A DNA stretch of 64,000 nucleotides from an uncultured Paracoccaceae bacterium. Its GTDB lineage: Bacteria; Pseudomonadota; Alphaproteobacteria; Rhodobacterales; Rhodobacteraceae. The DNA lies in contig CANMYO010000004.1 in NCBI GenBank assembly GCA_947502145.1, forward strand, positions 62,001 to 126,000, given 5' to 3'. This document shows, piece after piece, positions 49,013 through 57,796 of the stretch. Position 1 is the first letter of the stretch. Each line of letters begins with the position of its first letter. The position numbers and the translations under genes were made by a program. The notes beneath the pieces are model-generated. The model was given only the letters and a program-made list of their open reading frames with translations, did no database searches and was not told where the DNA came from.

Positions 49013-51744
49013 GTCGGCACCTGCGTGGTCATCTTCGTATACATCTCGAACAGCTTCTCTAGGCGTTCGGTGTCGTTGCGGAAACGGCGGCCTATGTAGA
49101 TGCGTTCTAGGACCTCGTCGTTGCGGTCGTGGGCGGCGCGGAGGTTTTCGGGCATGGCGTCGGGTTTGTAGAGATCGGCGATGGTGGCGGGGAAATGCGC
49201 TTCACGGGCCAGCAGGATGTCCTCGGCGCAGCGAGTCAGATCGGCCTTGTTCTTTTCGGTGAGCTTGGGGACGGGGAAGGTGTTCCAGCCGAGGGTGTTG
49301 GAGTAAGAGTAGTCAGTCCTAAGTCGCCCGCAAATGGTTTCTATCCATGACAAATGTAGTTTTGAAGATATCAAAGCCACTGCCCATAACGGGCCACTAG
49401 GGATGTAGAAAGCTTTGTTTGTGGGAATTGTGGAGCTATCAACCAGCCCAGACGGGAAATAGTCACGGTTTTCCGATGAAACAATAGGCACAAAAACCTT
49501 CATTTCCTCGTCACCTTTTCTTTCTCGAAACTGATGCGGCCTAGAAGCCAGCTTATTGACAGCCCTATCATCAGTCTCAAGTCGGTCATGCTTCACTTGG
49601 TCTATTCTATCAGCAACAGAAGTTACTTGGGATGCTTCATCTATTTCGTCGTCGTCTATCCACAGACAATGGCGTTCTTTCCCGTTGATGAACTCAGTTG
49701 AGCCAATGAAGCGGCGCAGGAATTTGATAGGAAGTCCTGCGGCTTCAAGCTCCATTTTTTCATGGGTATCGAGCATCAGACCAGCCGACTTCGAATAATA
49801 TACCCCGTATTCCATCTGATGCTTATGGAAGCGTGGCTTCCTTTCCGCCGCAACTACGTTCACATTATGCGCAGTCAGATATGGGTTAATATTGTCGACT
49901 TCTCTGCGTTCATCGCCATCAAAAATCCACCGTGAACCACCCCTTGCACGGTCAACCCCAGTCACAACGACGGTTACACCCGCCTTGTTTTGGGCGAGGT
50001 TCGACCAAGTGAACGACTTGTGCGCAAAGCGTATTTTGAAACCACGACGATTGAGGATTGACCAAGTTATTGGAACTTGCTGGCCTTGGCAGATGCTGTT
50101 GGTTGAGACGAAAGCAAATGGTGCATCACAAAAATCATTATATTGCGCTGACTTCATCAGCCATGCGCCCACATAGTCTACGTTTTTCCATTTGGTCGTT
50201 TCAGAAGCAAACACCCTTTGCAGGTCTTCCTTTTCGTGAGGTTTCTGTTTCCTCGTTCCCTTGAATGGGGGATTGCCACAGATATACGTCTCACCACCTT
50301 CGTTCTCAAAGTCGATCTCTGCCTGATCCAATGGAGTATCGAACAGATCATCAGATTTGATCTTCACGCCAGTTCCCGTCGGCGGACACACCGACAACCA
50401 ATCTAACCGCAGCGCGTTCCCACAGGTGATCCAGTTCTCCTGATCCAATGGCAGGAACTCAGCCAGCGCATCCTTCTGCCCACGGTAGGTCACGTCGCAC
50501 TGATATTCGGCGATGATCAGGGCCAGACGGGCGATCTCGGCGGAGAAGTCCCGCAGTTCGATCCCACGGAAGTTCTGGATGCGGATATCGGAGCGTATGA
50601 ACTCTTCACCGCGTCGTTTGTTGATCTCGAACTCAATCTCGCGCATCTCTTTATAAGCGATGACAAGGAAGTTGCCCGATCCACAGGCGGGGTCGAACAC
50701 TCGGATGTTCGACATGCGTTTGCGCAGGTTCAGCAGCTTTTGCCTGTTGTCACCCGCGCGTTCCAGATGGTCCCGCAGGTCATCAAGGAAGAGCGGGTTC
50801 AAAACCTTCAGGATGTTCGGAACAGAGGTGTAGTGCATCCCCAAGGCGCTGCGTTCATCTTCGTCCGCCACGGCCTGGATCATCGAGCCAAAGATGTCTG
50901 GATTGATCTTGGTCCAGTTCAGGTTGCCGATGTGCGTGAGGTAGCGTTGCGCGATGCGGCTGAACTTCGGCACGTCTGTGCGGCCCGAAAACAGCCCCCC
51001 GTTCACGTAAGGAAACACATCCGCCCAACGGGGCAGGTTCGCCGTTGCACGGTCCTTGATCGGCGTGTCCATGGCACGGAAGAGTTCGCTGATGACCTCG
51101 TGGGTGTTGGACCCGTCGGGGTTGGACATCTGCTCAATCGTGGCGGTGAACAGGTCTTCGCCGTTCAGGATGTCGGTGTCTTCGGCGAAGAACAGAAAGA
51201 TCAGACGCGCCATGAAGTGGTTCATGTCGGCACTGCGCTCGGGTGTTCCCCAGTCGGGGTTGTCGGTGCGCAGGGTTGTGTAGAGCTTGTTCAGACGCAG
51301 GGTGGCCCGCACATCGAACTCGGACTCCGATAGCTGCTTCGTCTTGCTAAGGCCCGCCAGTGGCCAGAAGAACACGAAGTGGTTCGGGAAGTCCTCATAG
51401 GTGCAGGAGACGGTTTCGCCTGTGGAAAGGTCTTCGGCCTCAAAGGTGGCACCATCGGTGGCCAGCAGGAAGCGGACCTTGTTGCGCTTCGTCTCCGTCG
51501 CCTTGCTCTCACGCAGTGCGGTCAGCGTATCTGGCACCTGACCCACATCACAGGTCTTCATGTGGATGTGATTGACCTGAAGAACGCCGCCGATGTCGGA
51601 TTTGTTGGACGCATCAGTGCGGAGTTTCTTGATGGTGGTGGTTTTGTTGCCGAAGGCTTCAAGAAAGCTGAACGGGAACTCAGCCGCGTCAAAAGGTTGT
51701 TCGGCCAAATCGGTGATGGCCTGTTCGATCTCTACGGCATTCAT
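49009..51744 (-). CDS. MmeI-like class I SAM-dependent DNA adenine methyltransferase
   Basis: A 911-aa enzyme. Motif I is DPACGSGNF (351-359) and the catalytic motif IV is NPPF (491-494), the gamma-type N6-adenine order, followed by a putative target-recognition domain (about 600-830) and a helical tail. Residues 142-300 form a helical spacer as in MmeI-type type IIL enzymes. The N-terminal 130 residues (FPFSFLEAFGNKTTTIKKLR) show no PD-(D/E)XK signature, so this protein probably methylates only and cleavage lies with neighbouring gene products. Overlaps at both ends (4 bp) tie it to the HTH gene and the HEPN-like gene. Confidence 0.9.
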   Translation of the reverse strand: MNAVEIEQAITDLAEQPFDAAEFPFSFLEAFGNKTTTIKKLRTDASNKSDIGGVLQVNHIHMKTCDVGQVPDTLTALRESKATETKRNKVRFLLATDGATFEAEDLSTGETVSCTYEDFPNHFVFFWPLAGLSKTKQLSESEFDVRATLRLNKLYTTLRTDNPDWGTPERSADMNHFMARLIFLFFAEDTDILNGEDLFTATIEQMSNPDGSNTHEVISELFRAMDTPIKDRATANLPRWADVFPYVNGGLFSGRTDVPKFSRIAQRYLTHIGNLNWTKINPDIFGSMIQAVADEDERSALGMHYTSVPNILKVLNPLFLDDLRDHLERAGDNRQKLLNLRKRMSNIRVFDPACGSGNFLVIAYKEMREIEFEINKRRGEEFIRSDIRIQNFRGIELRDFSAEIARLALIIAEYQCDVTYRGQKDALAEFLPLDQENWITCGNALRLDWLSVCPPTGTGVKIKSDDLFDTPLDQAEIDFENEGGETYICGNPPFKGTRKQKPHEKEDLQRVFASETTKWKNVDYVGAWLMKSAQYNDFCDAPFAFVSTNSICQGQQVPITWSILNRRGFKIRFAHKSFTWSNLAQNKAGVTVVVTGVDRARGGSRWIFDGDERREVDNINPYLTAHNVNVVAAERKPRFHKHQMEYGVYYSKSAGLMLDTHEKMELEAAGLPIKFLRRFIGSTEFINGKERHCLWIDDDEIDEASQVTSVADRIDQVKHDRLETDDRAVNKLASRPHQFRERKGDEEMKVFVPIVSSENRDYFPSGLVDSSTIPTNKAFYIPSGPLWAVALISSKLHLSWIETICGRLRTDYSYSNTLGWNTFPVPKLTEKNKADLTRCAEDILLAREAHFPATIADLYKPDAMPENLRAAHDRNDEVLERIYIGRRFRNDTERLEKLFEMYTKMTTQVPT

Positions 51745-52184
51745 GAAGAATGACCCAAGATACCACCGACCATGGCATCGTAGCGTGAGGGATCGAAGGC
51801 ACTGCCCGTGGTTTCCAGCACCCGCGTCGTCTCAAGCCGTAAGACCTCAACGACCGCCGTGCGCACGGCCTCAGGCTTAGGCCGATGCCCGATGTGCTGG
51901 ATCATGCGTTCGATGTGTTCGACGACGATGCCAAGGCGGTCGAAGTCTGTTTGGGTCGGGGCTACCACGATGCGGCCCTCAAACATCGCAGAGATCGAAA
52001 GACCATAGGCCGCAGCGATGTCCACCAGCCGTTGGGCATCAACCTTGGTTTCGTTATTCTCCCAACGCCAAAGGCTGGTCTTCGGAACCCCAAGCAGCTT
52101 TGCACCTTCACCCAAGGATAGCTCCTTGGACTCACGGGCGTCTTGTAGGATTTCACCGAATGATTTTGCAGATGCATTTTTCAT
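51741..52184 (-). CDS. HTH controller protein (XRE type)
   Basis: About 147 aa with an N-terminal HTH (FGEILQDARESKELSLGEGAKLLGVPKTSLWRWENNETKVDAQRLVDIAAAYGLS). It is the first gene of the methyltransferase operon, overlapping it by 4 bp, the usual place for a controller. ATG 52184 (MKNASAKS) is preferred over a TTG at 52202 because the latter overlaps an operator-like palindrome. Likely an autoregulator acting on the mirrored operators at 52192-52210 and 52258-52276. Confidence 0.85.
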   Translation of the reverse strand: MKNASAKSFGEILQDARESKELSLGEGAKLLGVPKTSLWRWENNETKVDAQRLVDIAAAYGLSISAMFEGRIVVAPTQTDFDRLGIVVEHIERMIQHIGHRPKPEAVRTAVVEVLRLETTRVLETTGSAFDPSRYDAMVGGILGHSS

Positions 52185-52191
52185 CCTTTTT

Positions 52192-52276
52192 GTATTCCAC
52201 AATGCGGAACGTGAGGGAAGCCATACGATTGCTCGGATGTGAAATCAGTTGCGAATCGTTCCGTATAATGGAATAC
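52192..52276. promoter_or_regulatory. Mirrored pair of 19-bp operators between divergent HTH genes
   Basis: Two copies of GTTCCG-N5/6-TGGAATAC (both built as TTCC-N7-GGAA) face opposite ways: one on the minus strand at 52192-52210, just upstream of the controller gene, and one on the plus strand at 52258-52276. The second contains a perfect TATAAT at 52264-52269, placed to act as the -10 of the plus-strand HTH gene starting at 52284. No convincing -35 is seen. Each divergent promoter would be covered by its own operator. Confidence 0.7.
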
Positions 52277-52283
52277 GGGACGC

Positions 52284-52535
52284 ATGACATTGACGCAATA
52301 TCTTGCCACCAACCAACTGACCCTCAACGACCTCGCAAAGCAGTGCGGAACCAGCGCCAGCACGATCCTACGGGTGAAGGATGGGACGGTCGCACCCTCT
52401 AAGCGCGTCGCACGTGCCTTGTGGAATGTCACTGGCGGTCAAGTGTCCCCAAACGACCTCTACGGCCTGCACCATGCCGCAGGACACTGTGCCTGCGGCC
52501 ACAACGCACCTGAAGCACCGACCACACAACAATAA
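52284..52535 (+). CDS. Small Cro/C1-type HTH protein
   Basis: Eighty-three residues: MTLTQYLATNQLTLNDLAKQCGTSASTILRVKDGTVAPSKRVARALWNVTGG is a typical single HTH, with a cysteine- and histidine-rich tail (HHAAGHCACGH) that could bind metal. It is transcribed away from the controller gene and shares the operator region, so a C1/Cro-like switch is possible. Confidence 0.78.
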   Translation: MTLTQYLATNQLTLNDLAKQCGTSASTILRVKDGTVAPSKRVARALWNVTGGQVSPNDLYGLHHAAGHCACGHNAPEAPTTQQ

Positions 52536-52546
52536 GGAATATTGTA

Positions 52547-52861
52547 TTGCCCCCACAAACTACAACGTCGCCTCTGACCGCCTTGATTACCATTGGTGCC
52601 ATCGCAGTTGGCGGATATGTCGGATACGCCACCGCATTTCCAAGTGATCGAAAGCAAGTGCGTTCATGCATCGCATCCATGCTCGAATCGTCACGGGGAC
52701 AGGTCGGTTACGGCGAACTGCGTGACAAGTTGTTGGAACTGGATCGTGCGGATACGGTAGTGGTTGTAGATGAGACCCGCCGTGATTTTGGTGACAGCAC
52801 GTTGGTTACGTTCGTCTATCAAGTTGATGGCCGCACCAGCCGCATTGTGTGCGGGCAATGA
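52547..52861 (+). CDS. Small membrane-anchored protein
   Basis: About 104 aa starting at a TTG with AAGGA upstream. One N-terminal hydrophobic helix (LTALITIGAIAVGGYVGYATAF), then a soluble 75-residue part (GQVGYGELRDKLLELDRADTVVVVDETRRDFGDSTLVTFVYQVDGRTSRIVCG). No family recognised. It lies 11 bp after the HTH gene, so probably the same transcript. Confidence 0.65.
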   Translation: MPPQTTTSPLTALITIGAIAVGGYVGYATAFPSDRKQVRSCIASMLESSRGQVGYGELRDKLLELDRADTVVVVDETRRDFGDSTLVTFVYQVDGRTSRIVCGQ

Positions 52862-53087
52862 TGCCGAAACCCAACGGCGCATTCGATTGAATAGTGGAAC
52901 AACTAGTCTGAGACCTGACAGGGTCGATGCGGAACAGCGTCAAGAAATCCTCGAACACCTGTGGCATCGGAATGCTATTCGGAGGGAATTGGGGCGTCCA
53001 CCCATTGCAATTCGCTTCGCATACCATCGAAAGATTCGGCAAATCATGCTGACAGTCCACACGATACCCCGCGCAAAATTACCGTGA
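52845..53087 (+). CDS. Possible small basic protein
   Basis: A candidate ORF in the +1-shifted frame, opening at a TTG inside the end of the previous gene. The segment AEQRQEILEHLWHRNAIRRELGRPPIAIRFAYHRKIRQIM is protein-like (basic, helical), which is the only support. No clear ribosome binding site. Confidence 0.35.
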   Translation: MCAGNDAETQRRIRLNSGTTSLRPDRVDAEQRQEILEHLWHRNAIRRELGRPPIAIRFAYHRKIRQIMLTVHTIPRAKLP

Positions 53088-53548
53088 CGCGGCGCAGCAA
53101 GCTGGAAATGTTACAGGTTGCTTCAATGCCAACACCGCTCTGCGAACTTTCATTCATCAAGAATGGATTGATTTAGACGATCTTGACGGTCGTTACGTGA
53201 ATAGGAAATCGCGATGTGCGACCTTCATTTTATGGCTGATGTGGGTCAATTTTCATTCGTCACAAATGAACCAATCAACCATTCCTGAAGAATGAAAAGT
53301 GACTATTTATCAAGAACATACTTGAGATCACGAAATTGGGTTTGCCGCCCAAAACTATTGCTGAAACACGCTCCACACGATATTTTGAAGTGCGCGGTGC
53401 AAATTCACCGATGCCATCCATCTGGTCCGATTCCAGATAGCATCCAAGAGGAGTTATGTGATGTTCAAGTATACGACGGGGGAGATTGTTCCCCCTATAA
53501 TTCGACGCACCAAATGCGTTGTTGGCGAGACATTGATTGCAGGCCGCT
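53088..53548. other. Stretch without a convincing gene
   Basis: About 460 bp of lower-GC DNA. Overlapping ORFs on both strands look random. A 9-bp inverted repeat TTTTCATTC/GAATGAAAA (53250-53258 with 53290-53298) is the only structure noted. Confidence 0.4.
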
Positions 53549-53713
53549 TTAAGCTGCCTGTTCCTCATCCAATGTTTCCTGCTCTATCAGCAAATGAATT
53601 GCATCACTGACCAGTTCGCCCAGTGAACGTCTCCCCGTCTGTAACACGTGGATGCGGGCATCGACGATAAGGTCGCGGTCAAGGTTGCGGATAGTGTGAC
53701 GGTTTTCTTGCAT
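53549..53713 (-). CDS. Ribbon-helix-helix (CopG/antitoxin-like) protein
   Basis: A 54-aa protein with a strong AAGGAGAT site. MQENRHTIRNLDRDLIVDARIHV reads as the strand and first helix of a ribbon-helix-helix fold, and GRRSLGELVSDAIHLLIEQE as the turn and second helix, as in FitA/ParD-type antitoxins. No toxin partner is recognisable downstream, so it may be an orphan regulator. A CCCTA-N5-TAGGG palindrome lies just upstream. Confidence 0.72.
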   Translation of the reverse strand: MQENRHTIRNLDRDLIVDARIHVLQTGRRSLGELVSDAIHLLIEQETLDEEQAA

Positions 53714-53735
53714 GTCCAATCTCCTTTGTTGGCTT

Positions 53736-53750
53736 CCCTAGTATTTAGGG
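53736..53750. promoter_or_regulatory. Palindrome upstream of the RHH gene
   Basis: CCCTA-GTATT-TAGGG sits about 23 bp upstream of the start codon and is a reasonable autoregulatory operator for a ribbon-helix-helix protein. Confidence 0.45.
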
Positions 53751-53905
53751 AAACATGGACGACGCCCGTCATGTGACTGACCAAAGCGCAACGTCAAACA
53801 CTCACCACGATAAATACCATTGTCAGACGGGTTCAACATGTTGGGTCCGCCCAATCCCCTGCGTCTTGCAGGGCGAAAATAACCTACGGAATTGAAGGAA
53901 CAATT

Positions 53906-54580
53906 ATGAACACCTCAACTAAGTTAAAACAAACCTCGACCTCTTTGACACCGCCACGAAGCAGCAGGAATGGTTATCCAATCCATGACTTTGATCAGCA
54001 CTTCAACGAAACTGAGTCGCCACTACAACTCGTCAGCCTTCTGGGCTTGCAAGTTGACCAGAGGGATTTGATTAGCCCAAGCGAAGCCAGCGACGCCTTG
54101 TATGGCATCGGTATCTCCAGTCAGGATCGGATATGGCACCTGCTGGCTAACTTGAAGCGGCTTGGTGGAAGCGATTCTGATAAAGTTGGATTTTTCAAAG
54201 AACATTGGAGCGGGACTGATGACACTTACGAATATGGTGGGACAATTCTCTACGAATTGGAAAATCTCAATAGTTCCGAATATTTTTGGTCCTATCTCGA
54301 CAAAAGTGAAAAGACTTGGATGTTGGCCGTTGATCAATGCTTCACCGTGTATCGCGGCTGTGATGAAGGCAGGATTGATGGGATTAGTTGGACCACAGAT
54401 CGAAGTGTCGCAGAAGGCTTTGCACGTGGACATCGCTGGATCCGAAACCCCAATCCTGTAGTCGTCTCTGCAACATGCCACCAAGACGATGTTTTGATGG
54501 CACTCAATGATCGCGAAGAGTTCGAAATCATCGTGGACCCGTCAAGACTTGGCGACGTTTGGGTCACGCCCATCGACTGA
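53906..54580 (+). CDS. Protein with possible ADP-ribosyltransferase-like C-terminal domain
   Basis: A 224-aa protein with a GAAGGA site. Residues 145-215 have the order FTVYRG (R150), ISWTTD (S161-x-T163), AEGFARGHRW, and DREEFEIIVDP (E204-E207), which follows the R-S-E layout of arginine-type ADP-ribosyltransferases. The N-terminal half is unassigned. It lies directly before the primase-helicase gene. The R-S-E reading is a pattern match by eye and needs structural support. Confidence 0.6.
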   Translation: MNTSTKLKQTSTSLTPPRSSRNGYPIHDFDQHFNETESPLQLVSLLGLQVDQRDLISPSEASDALYGIGISSQDRIWHLLANLKRLGGSDSDKVGFFKEHWSGTDDTYEYGGTILYELENLNSSEYFWSYLDKSEKTWMLAVDQCFTVYRGCDEGRIDGISWTTDRSVAEGFARGHRWIRNPNPVVVSATCHQDDVLMALNDREEFEIIVDPSRLGDVWVTPID

Positions 54581-54638
54581 CATCACGAATGATCGAAACA
54601 AGAGATTCACCAATTTGCAAAGCTAGACTGAAAGTAAC

Positions 54639-57629
54639 ATGAAATCATTGAAAGAACTTGCTGAACCCTTGCAACGCAAAGACGTGTTGCAGGACATATC
54701 AAGAGCCTACCGAAGTAAACTCATTCGTCACACTTTGCAGATGGAAAAGCACAATCGGTTTTGGTCTGAGATCATCGCACCGAACATTATGGTGCCAGAA
54801 CTCAACCAGCACGTCGCGCTGCATCGCACACCACAGGACACGTTTTCCCACATGCAGAGTGAAGCCGCGCACTACGCGCAAAGTGCGGGGACCCTAGATC
54901 AGGGTCGTTACCCATTGTTCAGCAATGTCATGCGCATTCCCAAGGTCGGGCCAACCTATCCGAAGTATAAAGATCAATGGTCGAGGACTTGGGAAAAACC
55001 GAGTGCGCGGGGTGCAATCGGCCAGTTCTGGACGTTCACATATGAATGGGACTGTGAAGATACTGGTGCGATGCAAAGACAGTTTGATTGGGTCTGGAGT
55101 CAAGATGCCAACGGCCTCAGTGAGATCGATAAACTGGACCACCACTTCAGATCGCAGTTCAAGGACTATCGCGGACATTGCGAAATTTGGTCTGGGGGCA
55201 AGTCAGTCCATGTCAATTTCATATTCGACACTTCTCACTTGTCAAAGGCCACGGTTGTTGCTCTTGCCGCGCGTAAGGGCAGATCACCTGAGGCGAAGCT
55301 GCGTGACTATTGGAGGGGTGACATCAACCCTGATGCGATCTGGGACTATTACACGGCCACGTGGAACCGACTCAACAACGCCATCCGTCAACACAGCAAC
55401 ATCGATGCAAACTTTGATACAACCATGGCCACATTGTTTCAAAAGCGTCGCACCCCGTGGGGGATTAGGACTGCCCAAGTCGACGACAAACGGGGATTTG
55501 TCGAAGGTGATCAAATTCCTCAGGTTGTGCTTCATGAATCGATCCTAAAAACATCATCAAAGTCAGCCTCTGGAATGTTGCTCCGCGCGGGGGAGGCGAA
55601 TGCCATGCCACGCCAGCGGAAACGAAGCATCAGGCCAACGAGTGATTCGAGTGTCGTATCTAACCCTGAGTTGCTTGAGAAACTGACGGACTATTTGGCG
55701 TTGGTGTGGGGCAATGAATACCCCAAACCCGCCGAGTTGTTCCAAGATGCCAATGGTATCGGTGCACGGTTCTTTAACTCACCGTCCGACATAAAGCCTT
55801 CTAGCATGGCTTACGGCGACTATTGCTCCATGCGATACTTGGGCAAAGACGCACCCATAGGTCAGGCGTTCAAGCATTTCCCTGGCAAACAGACTTTGAA
55901 CGATCTGATCAGTGACCTGTCTGCTGAGCTTGCGCGGGCGAATGATCAATCGAACATGCCATCCGCAGTGCGCCCCCAACGTCCATGGATGAATGCATTC
56001 GCCCGCACCGCATCCGAACAGACGATCGATGGTATCAGGACGGGCATGTCACGAGGCGTATCCGTGCTGTGTGAGACATCCAGCCTGTGCGTTGTTGTCA
56101 GTGCAGAGGGTGCGGGCAAGTCAACGTCATTGATCCGCCAAGCAGGTGAGTTTCGGCTGGAAGATCAGATTGAGAACTTCTTCCAAGGACGTGGATTGAA
56201 TATACCACAGCACGGACATCAGATCGTAGCTTGCAAATCATACGCTCAGGCCGAGGAGCAGTATCTGGCTTACATCCGCTGGTATGATGATGTAATTGCC
56301 ACAGGCATTAAGATCGCACCACCTGCACCTCTGTTGATCAGGTCATTTGCTGACATCTATCATAAGCATTGTGCTGATGCGGACATCGAACCTATCGGAT
56401 ATGTTGATGCGTTGCGGATGGGGTTTGACTCACAAGTTGAGGCGGTCATGCACCATCAGCCGAGCGCCTTTATGGCTGTCACTGACATCAAGAACGAAGC
56501 GTGGTTCGTCAAGAATGGTAAGGGCGATTTCTTAAACGGGTTCACAGATGTCACGGATGTTCTAATCTTTACCGTCCACGACTTAGCGCATCAGTATAGT
56601 CAACCGTCCAAGTCAAAGGCTTGGCTGAACCCATCTTTCTCACCACCAGCTTTCGCCGACCACGATACATGGGTCGGGCTGGCAACAGAGTTCAAAGCCT
56701 ACAGGATCATTCATGACGAATTGTCTCTGAAGGACCTCGTGCATCTCGCGCACGACGAAGAAGTTCGTTTGGCAAATCAATTCAGAGAGACCGTCTGTAT
56801 CAAGTGCGACGACACATGGACCAACATCAAACAATCCCAAAAGCTGGAGGAGTTTCAAACCCATGCCTGCAAGGCAATGTGGGACATCGGGTTCCATCGC
56901 CTCAATGAGGTCGCCGACCTGAACTTCGGACCCAATGATGTCGTTCGTGTGGACTATGATGCTATTCCATTCGGTGTGGCCAACACACCAGACGCGCTTT
57001 ACCGCGCCGCGCATGGCCGTGTTGTATTTGTGCGCAACCAGAACTGGTGGACCAAACTCAAAGCACGTGTGGTATTCACGACGACCGAAACTCTGCCCGC
57101 TGACGTTGCTGCTTCGATCTTTGCGCAGTCCTCACCCCGCCGTGGGCTGGTCGTGCGTTGGGACAGTGATGCCTTCTTTCCCTCTGATCCCGTTCAGTTG
57201 AAGGTCGATGCCCGTGCCAACAAGAAAAAAATCGATCATCTGGTAGCAGATATCCTGACCAACCCTGATCAGAACACTGATCTGGTGATCTCCGACATGG
57301 CATCAGGGTCCAATGTCATGTCCCATTCACGTGCGCGTGGCAGCAACGATCTGACCGATCATGACCTTGCATCTATTCTGACATTCATCGGTGAAGTCGA
57401 ATACATGGAACTCAACGTCATTGGTCAGAAGTATGGGATCGAGAACGTCATCCAAGCGTCATATCTGGATCGTTACAATCAGGCTGCGGGTCGAAACCGT
57501 GGTCTGCGTGGGAACACGCTGAAGCCCCTGCATCATGTTTTGTATGTTACACCACGCCTCTTGAGGGATTTGGGCGGGATCGCCACCTTCCAGCAGGGCC
57601 GATACCCAGCCTTCTTGGTCCCATGTTAA
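54639..57629 (+). CDS. Archaeo-eukaryotic-type primase fused to an SF2-like helicase
   Basis: A 996-aa replication protein. The N-terminal third fits the AEP fold: metal motif WDCED (137-141), the SGGKSVH motif with the conserved histidine (185-191), and a third acidic/RTPWG region (about 257-275). The C-terminal half is helicase-like: Walker A SAEGAGKST (488-496), a DEL-type Walker B IIHDEL (690-695), FTTTETL as motif III, and QAAGRNRGLR (948-957) as motif VI of SF2 type. Most island primases are instead fused to SF3/D5 helicases. It likely primes and unwinds DNA at an element origin, possibly the stem-loop just downstream. Confidence 0.8.
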   Translation: MKSLKELAEPLQRKDVLQDISRAYRSKLIRHTLQMEKHNRFWSEIIAPNIMVPELNQHVALHRTPQDTFSHMQSEAAHYAQSAGTLDQGRYPLFSNVMRIPKVGPTYPKYKDQWSRTWEKPSARGAIGQFWTFTYEWDCEDTGAMQRQFDWVWSQDANGLSEIDKLDHHFRSQFKDYRGHCEIWSGGKSVHVNFIFDTSHLSKATVVALAARKGRSPEAKLRDYWRGDINPDAIWDYYTATWNRLNNAIRQHSNIDANFDTTMATLFQKRRTPWGIRTAQVDDKRGFVEGDQIPQVVLHESILKTSSKSASGMLLRAGEANAMPRQRKRSIRPTSDSSVVSNPELLEKLTDYLALVWGNEYPKPAELFQDANGIGARFFNSPSDIKPSSMAYGDYCSMRYLGKDAPIGQAFKHFPGKQTLNDLISDLSAELARANDQSNMPSAVRPQRPWMNAFARTASEQTIDGIRTGMSRGVSVLCETSSLCVVVSAEGAGKSTSLIRQAGEFRLEDQIENFFQGRGLNIPQHGHQIVACKSYAQAEEQYLAYIRWYDDVIATGIKIAPPAPLLIRSFADIYHKHCADADIEPIGYVDALRMGFDSQVEAVMHHQPSAFMAVTDIKNEAWFVKNGKGDFLNGFTDVTDVLIFTVHDLAHQYSQPSKSKAWLNPSFSPPAFADHDTWVGLATEFKAYRIIHDELSLKDLVHLAHDEEVRLANQFRETVCIKCDDTWTNIKQSQKLEEFQTHACKAMWDIGFHRLNEVADLNFGPNDVVRVDYDAIPFGVANTPDALYRAAHGRVVFVRNQNWWTKLKARVVFTTTETLPADVAASIFAQSSPRRGLVVRWDSDAFFPSDPVQLKVDARANKKKIDHLVADILTNPDQNTDLVISDMASGSNVMSHSRARGSNDLTDHDLASILTFIGEVEYMELNVIGQKYGIENVIQASYLDRYNQAAGRNRGLRGNTLKPLHHVLYVTPRLLRDLGGIATFQQGRYPAFLVPC

Positions 57630-57750
57630 CGACCCGTAACTTTGGAGGTTTGCAAGCAAACCTCAATGCTACTGCTTGCAACATGTGCTGCTGACGCAGC
57701 CCACGTTGATGACAGCATTTTGAGGAGATGAATATTATTCTTCGGCACAC

Positions 57751-57771
57751 TGGCGGGCCGTTGGCCCGCCA
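57751..57771. repeat. 9-bp perfect hairpin after the primase gene
   Basis: TGGCGGGCC-GTT-GGCCCGCCA. Strongly GC-rich but with no T-run on either side, so not a standard terminator. Confidence 0.6.
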
Positions 57772-57796
57772 GACCCCCCGTATGTCAGCCTTAGGT

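Noticed and set aside
49009-51744. Reading the methyltransferase as a complete type IIL restriction enzyme
   Set aside because: Size and helical spacer fit MmeI, but no D-xn-ExK set is visible in the first 130 residues, and separate nuclease-like genes are present in the operon.
53275-53568. A 97-codon minus-strand ORF overlapping the end of the RHH gene, considered as its toxin
   Set aside because: No toxin-like motif, no ribosome binding site and composition that looks random.
53461-53610. A 49-codon plus-strand ORF with a GAGGAG site
   Set aside because: It runs antisense through the RHH gene, which is better supported by composition, fold and ribosome binding site.
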